Under the pieces are notes generated by a model. That model worked only from the letters and a program-made list of their open reading frames with translations, ran no database searches and was not told where the DNA came from. Position numbers and translations under genes: made by a program. Shown here one piece after another: positions 28,887 to 38,166 of a stretch of DNA of 64,000 bases. Origin of the DNA: Bifidobacteriaceae bacterium. Lineage in GTDB: Bacteria > Actinomycetota > Actinomycetes > Actinomycetales > Bifidobacteriaceae. The stretch covers positions 594,551 to 658,550 of the forward strand of contig JALCQD010000002.1 of NCBI GenBank assembly GCA_022651005.1, written 5' to 3'. Within the stretch, counting starts at the first letter, position 1, and each line of letters begins with the position of its first letter.

Positions 28887-29695
28887 TAGCGAATCTCACT
28901 GAACATCGGTCCGCGGCTCAGGGTCTGCTGGACTTCCGTATTCTGAATGGGGGTGAGAGGGCCCTTTGGCTTGCCGGGGACCTCGGGAGTCTCATCGTCT
29001 GTATCGGCATCCGAGTCCTCATCGCTCATCTGAATGGGGGGATGCAGCGGCAACGGGTCGCGCGGCGCAAGCGGCTCATCGCCACGGTCCACCACGATGG
29101 CCGCAAAGAAATCGTCGAGAGTGTCCTTCTGCTCTCCCTTCACAGCGGCCTTGCCTGTGAAGATGCCACGCAGCATCCAGCGGGGACCGTCAACTCCCAC
29201 GATGCGCGTGGGAACCTTCTTGCTCCCCACGACGACGCTCATGGAGATCTCCGTGCCGAAGTAGCCGTCTATCAGTGTGCCGTCGGCATTACCCTTCATG
29301 AGTTCGGCAGAGATATCCTTCCACAAGCCTTTGGACTTGGGAGCTGCGAAACCAGCGAGTTCAAGGCTGGAATCCTTATACGTCACAGTGACGCCCACAA
29401 CACTGGTCTTCTCTTGATTTACCTGAAGACGCAGCTGAATGTTCTGACGCGCAGGAAGTCTAAAACCGCCTAAATCAAGGTACTTCTCATCCTCGGGAAT
29501 CTCATCGACATCCCATGGACCGTGCGGTGTAGCCTCTGGTGCCTGAGCAGCATCGCTGTCTTCAGAGACGACGTCCGCCGTCTCTGCTGCCTCCTGAGCC
29601 GCAACCGCCGAATCCTCTGCTGCAGTTGCGTCGCCTGCACTGTCTGCTTCGCTCGCTGCGGTGCGCTTCTTCTTGCCGAATCCAAAGAATCCCAT
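28886..29695 (-). CDS. DUF3710 family protein
   Basis: A 269-residue soluble protein of the DUF3710 family. After MGFFGFGKKKR comes an acidic Ala/Glu/Asp-rich stretch, then the folded core recognised by GPWDVDEIP, YLDLGGFRLPARQNIQLRL, ELAGFAAPKSKGLWKDI and VDGPRWMLRGIFTGKAAV. The start ATG 29695 has AAAGG five bases upstream; an in-frame start at 29746 lacks one. It is the first gene of a tight row with DUF3159, the RNA methyltransferase, the binding lipoprotein, the P-type ATPase and acnA. No enzymatic role is known for the family. Confidence 0.88.
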   Translation of the reverse strand: MGFFGFGKKKRTAASEADSAGDATAAEDSAVAAQEAAETADVVSEDSDAAQAPEATPHGPWDVDEIPEDEKYLDLGGFRLPARQNIQLRLQVNQEKTSVVGVTVTYKDSSLELAGFAAPKSKGLWKDISAELMKGNADGTLIDGYFGTEISMSVVVGSKKVPTRIVGVDGPRWMLRGIFTGKAAVKGEQKDTLDDFFAAIVVDRGDEPLAPRDPLPLHPPIQMSDEDSDADTDDETPEVPGKPKGPLTPIQNTEVQQTLSRGPMFSEIR

Positions 29696-29770
29696 TGTCG
29701 CCTTTTCTTTCACGTCACGTGCGAACGAATCGCAGAAATCAACCACTGACCATACTAAGACCTGAGGGTA

Positions 29771-30631
29771 CTAGACCCCATAGGAAATGCTAAGAGCCGC
29801 ATGATCGGACCAACGGGTCTCGTAGCTGTCCGCTCTGTCGATGCAGAAACTCTGAGCGGTTTGAGCCACTTCAGGAGTTGCAAACTGATAGTCGATGCGC
29901 CACCCAACATTGTTGTCGAAGGCGCGCCCGCGCTGACTCCACCACGTGTACGGTCCCTGAATCGGCCCGGTGAGGTCGCGCTGAACATCCACGAATTCCT
30001 CGTCGTTGAGCCACGTATCGATGTAGGCACGCTCCTGTGGCAAGAATCCCGAGTTCTTCACGTTGCCCTTGGCATTCTTGATGTCAAGCGGAGTATGGGC
30101 AATGTTGAAATCACCACAGAGTATCGCCTGCTTGCCTCCACTCGCAGCCTCCTGACGCAACTGATGCATGCGCTCCACCATGTGGTCGAGGAAGCGATAT
30201 TTCTGCATCATCTTGTCCGGATCGGTGACGTTTCCCGAATGCACGTACACGCTGACCACCGTGAGCACATATCCTTCCGGCGTCTTCACGTCCACCTCTA
30301 TCCACCGACCCGTGTCCACGTCTTCGGTGAGACCGGGAAGACCATAGCGTTCATCGAGAACCGGCAACGTGGTCAACAACGCCACACCTGCGCGGCCCTT
30401 GATGGCGCACACCTCGTTGGTGGAATGGAATTGCGAGGCATCGCTGATCTTGCCTGCGTCAACGTATCGCTGCGCAAAGCCTTCCACCAGAGGATCAATC
30501 TCATTCTGCGGAGCCCGCACCTCCTGGAGGCACCACACGTCCGGCGTGTGGGCTTCCACCCACGCCTCCACATTCTTGCGGTGTGCGGCACGAATGCCGT
30601 TGACGTTGCTCGTGGTGACGGTGATGCTCAT
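29771..30631 (-). CDS. xth: Exodeoxyribonuclease III / AP endonuclease
   Basis: Base-excision repair nuclease of the endonuclease/exonuclease/phosphatase fold, 286 residues. Metal and catalytic motifs are TTSNVNGIRAAHRKN, WCLQEVRAPQNEI, VVSVYVHSGN, ILCGDFNIAHTPLDI and RWSDHAALSI. The Asn-Asp-His catalytic set is complete. The gene is in the same direction as the DUF3710 row, 75 bp upstream of it, and downstream of the peptide transporter operon. The ribosome binding site is weak. Confidence 0.93.
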   Translation of the reverse strand: MSITVTTSNVNGIRAAHRKNVEAWVEAHTPDVWCLQEVRAPQNEIDPLVEGFAQRYVDAGKISDASQFHSTNEVCAIKGRAGVALLTTLPVLDERYGLPGLTEDVDTGRWIEVDVKTPEGYVLTVVSVYVHSGNVTDPDKMMQKYRFLDHMVERMHQLRQEAASGGKQAILCGDFNIAHTPLDIKNAKGNVKNSGFLPQERAYIDTWLNDEEFVDVQRDLTGPIQGPYTWWSQRGRAFDNNVGWRIDYQFATPEVAQTAQSFCIDRADSYETRWSDHAALSISYGV

Positions 30632-30672
30632 GAGGGTGCGTTTCTTTCGATCCGGTATCGATCCAGTATCAG

Positions 30673-32691
30673 TTAGTCCAGGCCCAGCTGAAGCTTGCCG
30701 CCGGGGATGGCATCGAGCAGGTCGCGCGTGTACTGCATCTGGGGATGGTCAAAGACCTCGTCCGTGGTGGCGTGCTCAACAAGGCGTCCATTCTGCATCA
30801 CCACAACTTCGTCGGCAATCTGGCGGACCACCGCGAGATCGTGCGTGATGAAGAGGTAGCTGAGGCCGCGTTCGGCCTGCAGATCGTTGAGCAGGCGCAG
30901 CACTTCATCCTGAACGAGCACGTCGAGAGCGCTCACTGCCTCGTCGGCGATGATGACGTCGGGATCAAGCGCCATGGCGCGCGCGATGGCGATGCGCTGG
31001 CGCTGGCCGCCCGACAACTCGTTCGGATAGCGGCCCATCACAGATTCCGGCAGTTCCACCATGTCGAGCAGCTCACGCACGCGCGCAATGCGGGACTTGC
31101 GATCGCCGATCTTGTGAATGCGCAACGGCTCTTCGATGGAACGGTAGATGGAGTACATGGGGTCGAGAGAACCGTAAGGATTCTGGAACACTGGCTGTAC
31201 GTGCTTGCGGAAGTCGAGCAGTTTGGCACCTTGGAAGGTGGAGATGTCCTCCCCTTCGTAGGTCACCGTGCCGGACGTGGGCTGCAGCAGACGCAGAACC
31301 ATGTTGGCCACGGTGGACTTTCCGGAACCGGATTCGCCCACAATCGCAAGCGTCGTACCACGCTTGACCGAGAACGACACGTCGTCCACGGCCTTGAACA
31401 TTTCCTTCTTGCGCGGAAGCTTGAACTCACGCGTGAGATGATCCACGGTGATGATGTGCTCGCCGCGCTCAAGGATGTCCTCGCCCTTGGCATGGTGTTC
31501 CATGAGCTTGTCGAGCTCATCGGCATCCTCGCCGCGCTGCTTGGCGGAGATGATGCGCTGAGAGGCAAGGCTCGGCGCCGCATTCACCAGACGCTTGGTG
31601 TAGGGATGCTGCGGGTGTTGAAGAACTTCGAGGCTGGGGCCCGACTCCACCACGCGGCCGTGGTACATCACCACGATGTGCTGTGCGCGTTCGGCAGCCA
31701 GTCCAAGATCGTGGGTGATAAACAGCACTGCCGTTCCCAGTGAATCCGTGAGTGTGCGCAGATGGTCGAGAATCTTCTTCTGGACCGTCACGTCGAGGGC
31801 GGACGTGGGCTCGTCGGCGATGAGCAGATCAGGGCGCGAGGCCAAGCCAATGGCGATGAGTGCGCGCTGGCGCATGCCGCCTGAGAATTCGTGCGGGAAC
31901 TGACGGGCACGCGTGCTGGCCTCTGGGAGACCCGCCTCCGACAACAGGCCGGAGATGCGATCGTCCATGGAGGAACCCGTGACGTGCTCCTTGGCGATTC
32001 CCCATGCGGTGTCGTCGTCGAGTCCGGCCTTCACGAGGTCCTGTGCCACGAGCCACCGGGTCTGCGAGCCTGCAACCCAGGTTTCGGAGAAGTTCTCCAT
32101 CTTCTGGTCGAGGCGCGCAACGTGCGCCGCTTCAAGAGCCTTCTTGGCGGCAGCGAGCAGCCCTTCGCGCTCTGCGGAGCTAATGAAGAGCTCGTCGTCG
32201 CTCTTCTTGAGTTCTACCTCGGCATTGCTCAGCGACTTGGAGAGGCTGGAACGCTTCTCGCGAGATACGTCCATGTTGTTGGCGGTGAGCGCCTCTTTCA
32301 CCTGCGTGCCGATGCGCCACACAGGGTTGAGATTGCTCATAGGATCCTGCGGAACCAGGCCCATCTCGGTGCCACGCAGCTTCTCGTAGTCCTTCTGGGA
32401 CTTTCCAACGAGTTCTTCGCCGTGCAGCTTGATGGAGCCGCCCGTGACCTTGCCCGTTCCCGGAAGCAATCCCAAAACGGACATGGCGGAGGTGGACTTG
32501 CCGGATCCGGACTCGCCCACGATGGCGACCCACTGGCCTGGGTACACAGTGAAGGATGAGTCTTGCACAGCCTTGACCGCGTGGCCCGTGTCCGTGGTGA
32601 ATTCAACGTCCAGATGCTTTACTTCGAGCAGAGGAGAGGTGGAGGATTCCTTTTTTACAGCGCCGTTTGCGACGGTGTCATTGTTAGTCAT
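30673..32691 (-). CDS. Oligopeptide ABC transporter, fused DppD-DppF ATPase
   Basis: A 672-residue protein with two complete ABC ATPase domains in one chain. The first has [20 protein letters not shown], signature [15 protein letters not shown] and Walker [13 protein letters not shown]. The second has [36 protein letters not shown] and [12 protein letters not shown]. Each domain ends with the oligopeptide-type extension ([34 protein letters not shown]). The first domain carries an unusual insertion of about 90 charged, helical residues between its Q-loop and signature. It is the last gene of the operon after the two permeases and powers uptake of peptides captured by the binding protein. Confidence 0.93.
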   Translation of the reverse strand: MTNNDTVANGAVKKESSTSPLLEVKHLDVEFTTDTGHAVKAVQDSSFTVYPGQWVAIVGESGSGKSTSAMSVLGLLPGTGKVTGGSIKLHGEELVGKSQKDYEKLRGTEMGLVPQDPMSNLNPVWRIGTQVKEALTANNMDVSREKRSSLSKSLSNAEVELKKSDDELFISSAEREGLLAAAKKALEAAHVARLDQKMENFSETWVAGSQTRWLVAQDLVKAGLDDDTAWGIAKEHVTGSSMDDRISGLLSEAGLPEASTRARQFPHEFSGGMRQRALIAIGLASRPDLLIADEPTSALDVTVQKKILDHLRTLTDSLGTAVLFITHDLGLAAERAQHIVVMYHGRVVESGPSLEVLQHPQHPYTKRLVNAAPSLASQRIISAKQRGEDADELDKLMEHHAKGEDILERGEHIITVDHLTREFKLPRKKEMFKAVDDVSFSVKRGTTLAIVGESGSGKSTVANMVLRLLQPTSGTVTYEGEDISTFQGAKLLDFRKHVQPVFQNPYGSLDPMYSIYRSIEEPLRIHKIGDRKSRIARVRELLDMVELPESVMGRYPNELSGGQRQRIAIARAMALDPDVIIADEAVSALDVLVQDEVLRLLNDLQAERGLSYLFITHDLAVVRQIADEVVVMQNGRLVEHATTDEVFDHPQMQYTRDLLDAIPGGKLQLGLD

Positions 32692-32710
32692 GCTTGATTT
32701 CTCCTTCGCC

Positions 32711-33718
32711 CTACTCTGTACGGCTCTTAGGATCGAGCGCGTCCTTGACGGCGTCGCCCATCATGATGAAGCCGAGAACTGTGAGTGCAAGGGCCACGGA
32801 TGGGTAGAACAACACGGACGGCGTCACGCGCAACAGCGACTGAGCCGAGGAGATGTCTCCACCCCAGCTGACCACCGAGGACGGAAGACCGATGCCAAGG
32901 AAGCTCAGCGTTGCCTCCATCACGATGTATGTTCCCAGCGACGTGGTGGCCATGACGATGACCGGAGCCAGTGCGTTGGGAATGACGTGACGGAAGAGAT
33001 TGCGCATGGGTGTGGATCCCAGCGCCGTCGAAGCCGTGTTGAACTCCAAGTTCTTGGCTTCAAGCACAGAGCCTCGGGTGATGCGCGCCATCTGCACCCA
33101 ACCGAACAGGGTCATGGCGAGAATCACCTTCCAGATGGAGCTGGAGGTCTTGAACATCTGAAGCACCACGATGGCACCCAGTAGCAGAGGAATAGCAAAG
33201 AAGATATCCGTGATGCGCGAGAGCACCGCGTCAACCCATCCGCCGAAGAAACCGGCGATGGCACCGATGAGGCCGCCGAGCAGCGTCACCAGAATGGTGG
33301 TGAGCACGCCTACACTCACGGAGGTGCGTGCGCCATAAATCACGCGTGAATACACGTCGCAGCCCTGCTGATCGAAGCCGAAGGGGTGAGCCCCGGAGCC
33401 CTTCTCGAGCGAATAATCGAGGTTGCAGTACGTGGGATTGTTGTGCGTGAACAGTTGCGGGAAAATCGCCACTAGCAGGATGAAGATAATGAGAATCGCC
33501 GACACAATGAACAAGGGGTTCTTGCGCAGAGTAATCCACGCGCTGGCCCACATGCTCGTGGCGGGTTCATTCTCGTCCACGGAATCGACGGCCTGCAACG
33601 GGGTTTCGTCGGCAGGCGCCACGAAGCGCTCCTGACCTGGAAGCGGATCCGGGTCGGCGAAGAATTCTTCGTTCGTGGTGTCGAGGTTTTCAGAATCAGA
33701 CTTAGACATATCAGACAT
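32711..33718 (-). CDS. Oligopeptide ABC transporter permease, DppC/OppC type
   Basis: A 335-residue inner-membrane permease. A cytoplasmic N terminus of about 60 acidic residues contains a Glu/Asp/Pro run (FFADPDPLPGQERF). Six helices follow, with a first loop that has HPFGFDQQGCDVYSRVIYG, diagnostic of the DppC group. The coupling-loop motif that docks the ATPase is RNLFRHVIPNALAPVIV. AGGGAG lies six bases from the ATG at 33718. It is 15 bases from the dppB-like gene and 19 from the ATPase gene. Confidence 0.93.
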   Translation of the reverse strand: MSDMSKSDSENLDTTNEEFFADPDPLPGQERFVAPADETPLQAVDSVDENEPATSMWASAWITLRKNPLFIVSAILIIFILLVAIFPQLFTHNNPTYCNLDYSLEKGSGAHPFGFDQQGCDVYSRVIYGARTSVSVGVLTTILVTLLGGLIGAIAGFFGGWVDAVLSRITDIFFAIPLLLGAIVVLQMFKTSSSIWKVILAMTLFGWVQMARITRGSVLEAKNLEFNTASTALGSTPMRNLFRHVIPNALAPVIVMATTSLGTYIVMEATLSFLGIGLPSSVVSWGGDISSAQSLLRVTPSVLFYPSVALALTVLGFIMMGDAVKDALDPKSRTE

Positions 33719-33733
33719 TTATCTCTCCCTTCC

Positions 33734-34660
33734 TCACGCGTACCGAATTCGTGGATCGAGCACCGCATAGAGCATGTCGACCACGAGGTTGCAGATGACG
33801 AAGACGAGAACCAGCACGGTGACGATGGAGACGACCAGCGGGCCCTCACCACGAAGAATTCCCTGATACAGGGTGTTGCCGATTCCATTGATGTTGAAGA
33901 TGCGCTCGGTGACCATGGCGCCACCCATGAGGGCACCGATGTCGGTTCCCAGGTATGTGACCACGGGGATCATCGAATTGCGCAGAATGTGACGCATGGT
34001 GACGGACTTGGAGGACATGCCCTTGGCGCGCGCCGTTCGCACGTAGTCCTCAGTCATATTCGAGGAGACTTCGGAACGAGTGAGGCGGATGATATACGCC
34101 ATCGATACCGAACCGAGCACGGATGCTGGCATCAGGAGATCGAAGAAGCCTGGATTGGACCCTGCCGTCACTGGCAGTAATCCCCACTTGACTCCCACGA
34201 AGTACTGCAGCACGAAACCGAACACGAAGGTCGGCACGGAAATGAGCAACAGGGACACCACAAGGATCACCGAGTCATACCACTTGCCACGCTTCAGACC
34301 TGAGATGATGCCGAAGACAACGCCGAAGATCGCCTCAAAGATGAAGGCCATGATGGCGAGCTTGATGGTGACTGGGAAAGCCCGGCCCATCACGTCGATC
34401 ACTGGCTGATGGGAGAAGGTCTCACCAAAGTTGAGGGTAAGAGCATTCTTCAGGAAGATGAGATACTGAACGATGAATGGCTTATCGAGGTTATATTCTG
34501 AGCGGATCTGAGCCGCCACCGACTGATTGATTGGCTTGTCGCCGAACATGGCCGCCACCGGGTCGCCCGGAAGCGCAAAGACAAGTGCGTAAATCAACAG
34601 CGTCGTGCCGATCACCACTGGGATCATCTGCAAAATTCGCCGCAGAAGATATTTGCCCAT
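33734..34660 (-). CDS. Oligopeptide ABC transporter permease, DppB/OppB type
   Basis: A 308-residue inner-membrane permease starting MGKYLLRRILQMIPVVIG. The first periplasmic loop has FALPGDPVAAMFGDK and the helices carry NFGETFSHQPV, typical of DppB. The EAA-like coupling segment is MRHILRNSMIPVVTYLG. ATG 34660 has AAAGGAG seven bases upstream; ATG 34720 does not. It forms an operon with the DppC-like and fused ATPase genes, and is separated from the upstream binding-protein gene by a strong hairpin. Confidence 0.93.
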   Translation of the reverse strand: MGKYLLRRILQMIPVVIGTTLLIYALVFALPGDPVAAMFGDKPINQSVAAQIRSEYNLDKPFIVQYLIFLKNALTLNFGETFSHQPVIDVMGRAFPVTIKLAIMAFIFEAIFGVVFGIISGLKRGKWYDSVILVVSLLLISVPTFVFGFVLQYFVGVKWGLLPVTAGSNPGFFDLLMPASVLGSVSMAYIIRLTRSEVSSNMTEDYVRTARAKGMSSKSVTMRHILRNSMIPVVTYLGTDIGALMGGAMVTERIFNINGIGNTLYQGILRGEGPLVVSIVTVLVLVFVICNLVVDMLYAVLDPRIRYA

Positions 34661-34810
34661 TGGTCTTCTCCTTTGGAGTTTTCCCGCGCCTTCCGCGACC
34701 GTCCCATAGGCCTGCTCCAAAAGACACGCTTTGCTAGTCTAGCAGTCTGAGACGATACCCTCGCCGAGTGGACTGCGACATATAAGAATGCTAGCGAAAT
34801 TTCTTATGAA

Positions 34811-34834
34811 GGAGGCGGGGTCTCCCCCGCCTCC
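34811..34834 (-). terminator. Intra-operon hairpin between binding protein and permeases
   Basis: GGAGGCGGGG (34811-34820) pairs with CCCCGCCTCC (34825-34834), a 10-bp GC-rich stem with a four-base loop and no good U tract. It probably stabilises the binding-protein message or partly terminates it, giving more binding protein than permease. Confidence 0.65.
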
Positions 34835-34882
34835 CAGATAGTTGAAAATCAACCATCAATAACTACTACTGCTATCTGCTTA

Positions 34883-36535
34883 CTACTTGGTGAGCTCCTG
34901 ATACACCGGAAGGTTCTTCCAGTTCATCTTGAAGTTCTTCACACCCTGTGCGGCAACGCCGGAAGCGTTCTCGTAGTAGAGCGGAACGGACGGCAGGTCC
35001 TTGAAGAGCAGCTCTTCAGCGGCCTGGTAGTCCTTGTTGGCAGCAGCCTCATCGGAGGAGCCTGCAGCCTTGGTGAGCAGGGCGTCGAAATCGGCGTTCT
35101 TGTAGTCACCATCGTTGGAACCCTTGCCATCAGCAGCGGCAGAGGAATACAGCGGCGTGAGGTAATCCTCGGCCGAAGGGTAATCTGCCTGCCAACCGGT
35201 GCGGAACAGGGCGTTCATCTTGCGTGCAGTGATGTTCGCGCGGAACTCAGAGAACGTAGGAATCGGCTTGGTCTCGGCCTTCACACCGAGAGTGTTCTTG
35301 ATCTGGTTGACCAGGGCGTCGAAGATGTCCTTCTGGCCACCGTCGGTGTTGTAGGAGAACTCGACAGTGTCAGAATCGCTCCATGCGGAGATCTTGTTGG
35401 CCTCGGCCCACAGCTTCTTGGCCTCGGTGGGGTTGTACTTGAGCACGGAATTGCCCTTGAGCGATGCCGAGTAACCGGGGATGACCGGGGAGATGAAGTC
35501 AACAGCCGGGGTGCCGGTGCCGTTGAGGACCTTGTCGCAGATCTGCTCACGGTTGATCGACATGGAGATGGCCTGACGACGCAGGTTGCCTTCCTTGCTG
35601 TCAAGCGAGAAGTGCTTGAGGTTGGAGGGGAAGGTGAATGCGCGGGTCACAGAGCCAGGCTTGTTGTAGGCCTGAACGGTGGAATCCTTCTCAAAGGTCT
35701 TGAGGGCCGACGGCGGGATCTGCTCGAGAACGTCGAGCTGTCCACCCTGAACGTCTGCGTAAGCAGGCTCAGTGTCGGTGTACATCTTGAAGGTGATGCC
35801 GCCGTTCTGTGCGGGAGCAACGCCCTTGTAGTCCTTGTTCTTCACCAGTTTGATGGAGTCGTTGTGAGTCCAGGAGACGAACTTGTACGGACCGTTGCCA
35901 ACAGGCTTCTGACCGAAGGACTTGGGGTTGCTGAAGAACGAATCAGGCAGCGGAGCGAAGGCCGTGTAGCCCACCATGGTGGGGAACACAGAGCTTGCGG
36001 CATTCAGTTCAACAGTGAAAGTCTTGTCATCGATGACCTTGAGGCCCGAGAGCTGAGCTTTCTTGTCAACGCCCTTCTTCTGCAGGTCGGAATAGCCCTT
36101 GATGTTCTGGAAGAAGCTTGTGGACAGCTGCGCGTTGGTGAGATTTGCGCCGTAGCTCCATGCCTTGGTGAAGGAGGAAGCAGTGACGGGGGTACCGTCC
36201 GTGAACTTCCATCCGTCGTTCAGCGTGATGGTGTACTTCTTGTTGCCGTCAGAAGGCTTGATTTCCTTGGCGACTTCGTTCTTTGCGTTGCCCTTGTCGT
36301 CAAAGGCGACGAGCTTGGCGAAAAGAAGATCGATGGGGTTGCCACCGCACACCTCGTTGGTGTTGGTCGGCAGCAGCGGATTCTGCGGTTCGCAACCGTA
36401 GACATTGATGATGCTGTTCGTGCTATCACTGCTGCTGCTCGTTGTGGAACCGGTGGAACCTCCACAAGCGCTCAGCGACATCACGGCAGCAGAAAGCCCG
36501 GCCACAATGACCGTGAGCTTGGAACTCTTCTGCAT
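34883..36535 (-). CDS. Oligopeptide ABC transporter substrate-binding lipoprotein
   Basis: A 550-residue family 5 (SBP_bac_5) binding protein, anchored to the membrane outer face. The signal peptide ends in the lipobox LSAC (Cys 24), followed by a Gly/Ser/Thr-rich tether. The core has KNEVAKEIKPSDGNKKYTIT, GWKFTDGTPVTASSFTKAW and QAISMSINREQICDKVLNG, all typical of DppA/OppA. GAGGAG precedes the ATG by five bases. The leader contains a small hairpin (36558-36575). It is first in the operon with its permeases and ATPase downstream. The ligand is peptide by family; length preference is unknown. Confidence 0.93.
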   Translation of the reverse strand: MQKSSKLTVIVAGLSAAVMSLSACGGSTGSTTSSSSDSTNSIINVYGCEPQNPLLPTNTNEVCGGNPIDLLFAKLVAFDDKGNAKNEVAKEIKPSDGNKKYTITLNDGWKFTDGTPVTASSFTKAWSYGANLTNAQLSTSFFQNIKGYSDLQKKGVDKKAQLSGLKVIDDKTFTVELNAASSVFPTMVGYTAFAPLPDSFFSNPKSFGQKPVGNGPYKFVSWTHNDSIKLVKNKDYKGVAPAQNGGITFKMYTDTEPAYADVQGGQLDVLEQIPPSALKTFEKDSTVQAYNKPGSVTRAFTFPSNLKHFSLDSKEGNLRRQAISMSINREQICDKVLNGTGTPAVDFISPVIPGYSASLKGNSVLKYNPTEAKKLWAEANKISAWSDSDTVEFSYNTDGGQKDIFDALVNQIKNTLGVKAETKPIPTFSEFRANITARKMNALFRTGWQADYPSAEDYLTPLYSSAAADGKGSNDGDYKNADFDALLTKAAGSSDEAAANKDYQAAEELLFKDLPSVPLYYENASGVAAQGVKNFKMNWKNLPVYQELTK

Positions 36536-36557
36536 AGTTACTCCTCAATGGTTTCGC

Positions 36558-36575
36558 ACCGATGTTGTCATCGGT
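36558..36575 (-). promoter_or_regulatory. Leader hairpin upstream of the binding-protein gene
   Basis: ACCGATG and CATCGGT form a 7-bp stem with a four-base loop, ending ten or so bases upstream of the GAGGAG site. It may affect translation or message stability. Confidence 0.35.
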
Positions 36576-36634
36576 ACTAAAAAAGCGATGAAGCCCATTC
36601 CCATTGCGGAATTAGCCTCGTCGCCTGTAGCTCT

Positions 36635-36664
36635 ATTGTCCCCAAAAGGACGACAACAACGCAA
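36635..36664 (-). promoter_or_regulatory. Candidate promoter of the peptide transporter
   Basis: TTGCGT (36664-36659), an 18-bp spacer and GACAAT (36640-36635) on the minus strand lie about 100 bp upstream of the binding-protein start. Confidence 0.35.
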
Positions 36665-36875
36665 GTGCGCGCTGCCAGTTCTCTCACCTGAGCCACGTGT
36701 GAACGAATGTCACCAAAAGTACTTTCCCTTGGTTTCATGCGGGTAAACAGTCGTTACCATATGTAAATTTCTCTGTCAGAAACGCGGTCACTATGTGAAC
36801 CTGCGTGTGTCGGAAAAGGATATTTCTCAGATTTCGACGTATTTTTTCCACTTTTCATACGCCGTAGCATCGCCA

Positions 36876-37859
36876 TCACGCTCTCGGGAAAGCCTGTCGA
36901 TATCGTTTTCTCAATTGCTCAATAGACACGTGTGTGTACCGTTGGGTGGTTGCCAAGGATGAATGCCCTAGCAGCTCCTGCACTTCGCGAAGGTCTGCTC
37001 CCCCGTCCAGAAGATGCGTGGCTGCCGAGTGCCTCAAAGCGTGCGGGCCAATATCCGGTACTCCCGCGTCTGCGGCCTCTCGGTGGATAATCTCTCGTAC
37101 CTGCCGCTGGTTAATGCGCCCTCCACGAGCCCCCAGGAATACCGCCGCACCTGACTTCCCATTACGCAACTGCGGACGGCCCTGCGTTCTCCACGTCTGC
37201 AGTGCGGTTGCGGCGGGCGCACCAAAGGGGACAACACGGTCCTTGCCGCCCTTTCCATGAACACGCACAGTTCGCGCTGCAGCGTCAATATCGTCATCGT
37301 CGATACCGGTGAGCTCGGCCACTCGCATGCCGGTGGCATACAGCAGCTCGGCAATGGCGGCGTCACGCTGCCGTTCTGCACGCTGCCGAGGCGTGAGAGG
37401 ATCCTTTTCGGATTGATTGTCAGTTTCTGCCTCTGACGCGGATTCCCCGCCCTCTCCTGCCTCCTCGTCGGCGGTACCCATCATTGCTGCCGCCTGCTCT
37501 TCAGTAAGCACCGTGGGAAGATGGATGCTTTGTTTCGGCGTCATGAGGGCAGCGGCGGGGTTGACGCTGACTGCTCCGCGATCACTGAGATAAGCGAAAA
37601 ACGATCTGACAGCCACCGTCTTGCGCGCCAGGCTCGATTTTTCCAGGGTGCGCGCCTCATGCGCCAGCCAGCTCCTCAACGAGCGCAGATCAATATCAGA
37701 CATGTTCTGGACGCCGCGGAGATGAAGAACATGAAGGCATTCACGAATATCAGACGCGTATGCCCTCACGGTATGGGAGCTCAGGCCACGATTCAGCGCC
37801 ACGTAGCGTTGATACTCTTCCAGCATTTTCTGCCAGGTCGAAGGAATGTCACTCGCCAT
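36876..37859 (-). CDS. xerC: Tyrosine recombinase XerC
   Basis: A 327-residue tyrosine recombinase that resolves chromosome dimers at dif with XerD. The N-terminal SAM-like domain (YVALNRGLSSHTVRAYASDI) precedes the catalytic domain with Arg in LLYATGMRVAEL, Lys in HGKGGKDR, His-Arg in ALRHSAATH, His in ELLGHSS and the nucleophile Tyr in TTQRYTHVS. Between the two domains sits an acidic insert of about 30 residues (EEAGEGGESASEAE...) not usual in XerC. It is divergent from, and only 28 bp from, the small SH3-like gene. Confidence 0.9.
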   Translation of the reverse strand: MASDIPSTWQKMLEEYQRYVALNRGLSSHTVRAYASDIRECLHVLHLRGVQNMSDIDLRSLRSWLAHEARTLEKSSLARKTVAVRSFFAYLSDRGAVSVNPAAALMTPKQSIHLPTVLTEEQAAAMMGTADEEAGEGGESASEAETDNQSEKDPLTPRQRAERQRDAAIAELLYATGMRVAELTGIDDDDIDAAARTVRVHGKGGKDRVVPFGAPAATALQTWRTQGRPQLRNGKSGAAVFLGARGGRINQRQVREIIHREAADAGVPDIGPHALRHSAATHLLDGGADLREVQELLGHSSLATTQRYTHVSIEQLRKRYRQAFPRA

Positions 37860-37887
37860 ATGTCTCCCTTCGCTTTACTCTGATTCT

Positions 37888-38166
37888 ATGAGTTCTGTGA
37901 GATTACCGAGTCATATTCCTTCAGGAGCACGCATCGTGGTGCGCATTGCGACTGGCGTGGATCCCACCGATGGCCGCATGAAGTATTCGGATTATCTCGG
38001 CCACGTGGAATCGTGGGACGGCACAACGCTCATTCTCCTGCGTGATCCCTCACGCGACGGGTCACGCCCCGTGCAACGCGTTTCGCTCGCCGCTACCGAC
38101 ATCGTGGCGCTCAAACCCATTCCGGAACGTCGAGAATTCCCAACCCATCGGGAACCTCGGGCCTAG
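37888..38166 (+). CDS. Small SH3-like protein (DUF6725-type)
   Basis: A 92-residue protein resembling the N-terminal SH3-like domain of actinobacterial Rv0428c-type acetyltransferases: GARIVVRIATG, DYLGHVESWDGTTLILLRD and TDIVALKPIPERREF. No acetyltransferase domain follows, so it is a stand-alone domain. It may be the family that databases call DUF6725; I recall that link but cannot check it. TACTCT ends six bases before the ATG and no ribosome binding site is present, so the message is probably leaderless. Its stop overlaps the tyrA stop on the other strand by CTAG. Function unknown. Confidence 0.72.
   Translation: MSSVRLPSHIPSGARIVVRIATGVDPTDGRMKYSDYLGHVESWDGTTLILLRDPSRDGSRPVQRVSLAATDIVALKPIPERREFPTHREPRA

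Larger units (their letters stand above)
36536..36875. other. 340-bp region between xerC and the peptide transporter
   Basis: No gene is seen. It holds the transporter promoter and leader and the 3' side of xerC. Two weak palindromes are present, ACCGATG/CATCGGT near the transporter start and GGTAA-N7-TTACC at about 36741-36758. It is AT-richer than its surroundings. No clear xerC terminator was found. Confidence 0.5.

Noticed and set aside
36876..37859. xerC or xerD as phage or integrative-element integrase
   Set aside because: Both are in conserved chromosomal contexts, with no att-like repeats, excisionase or cargo genes. ftsK is also present.
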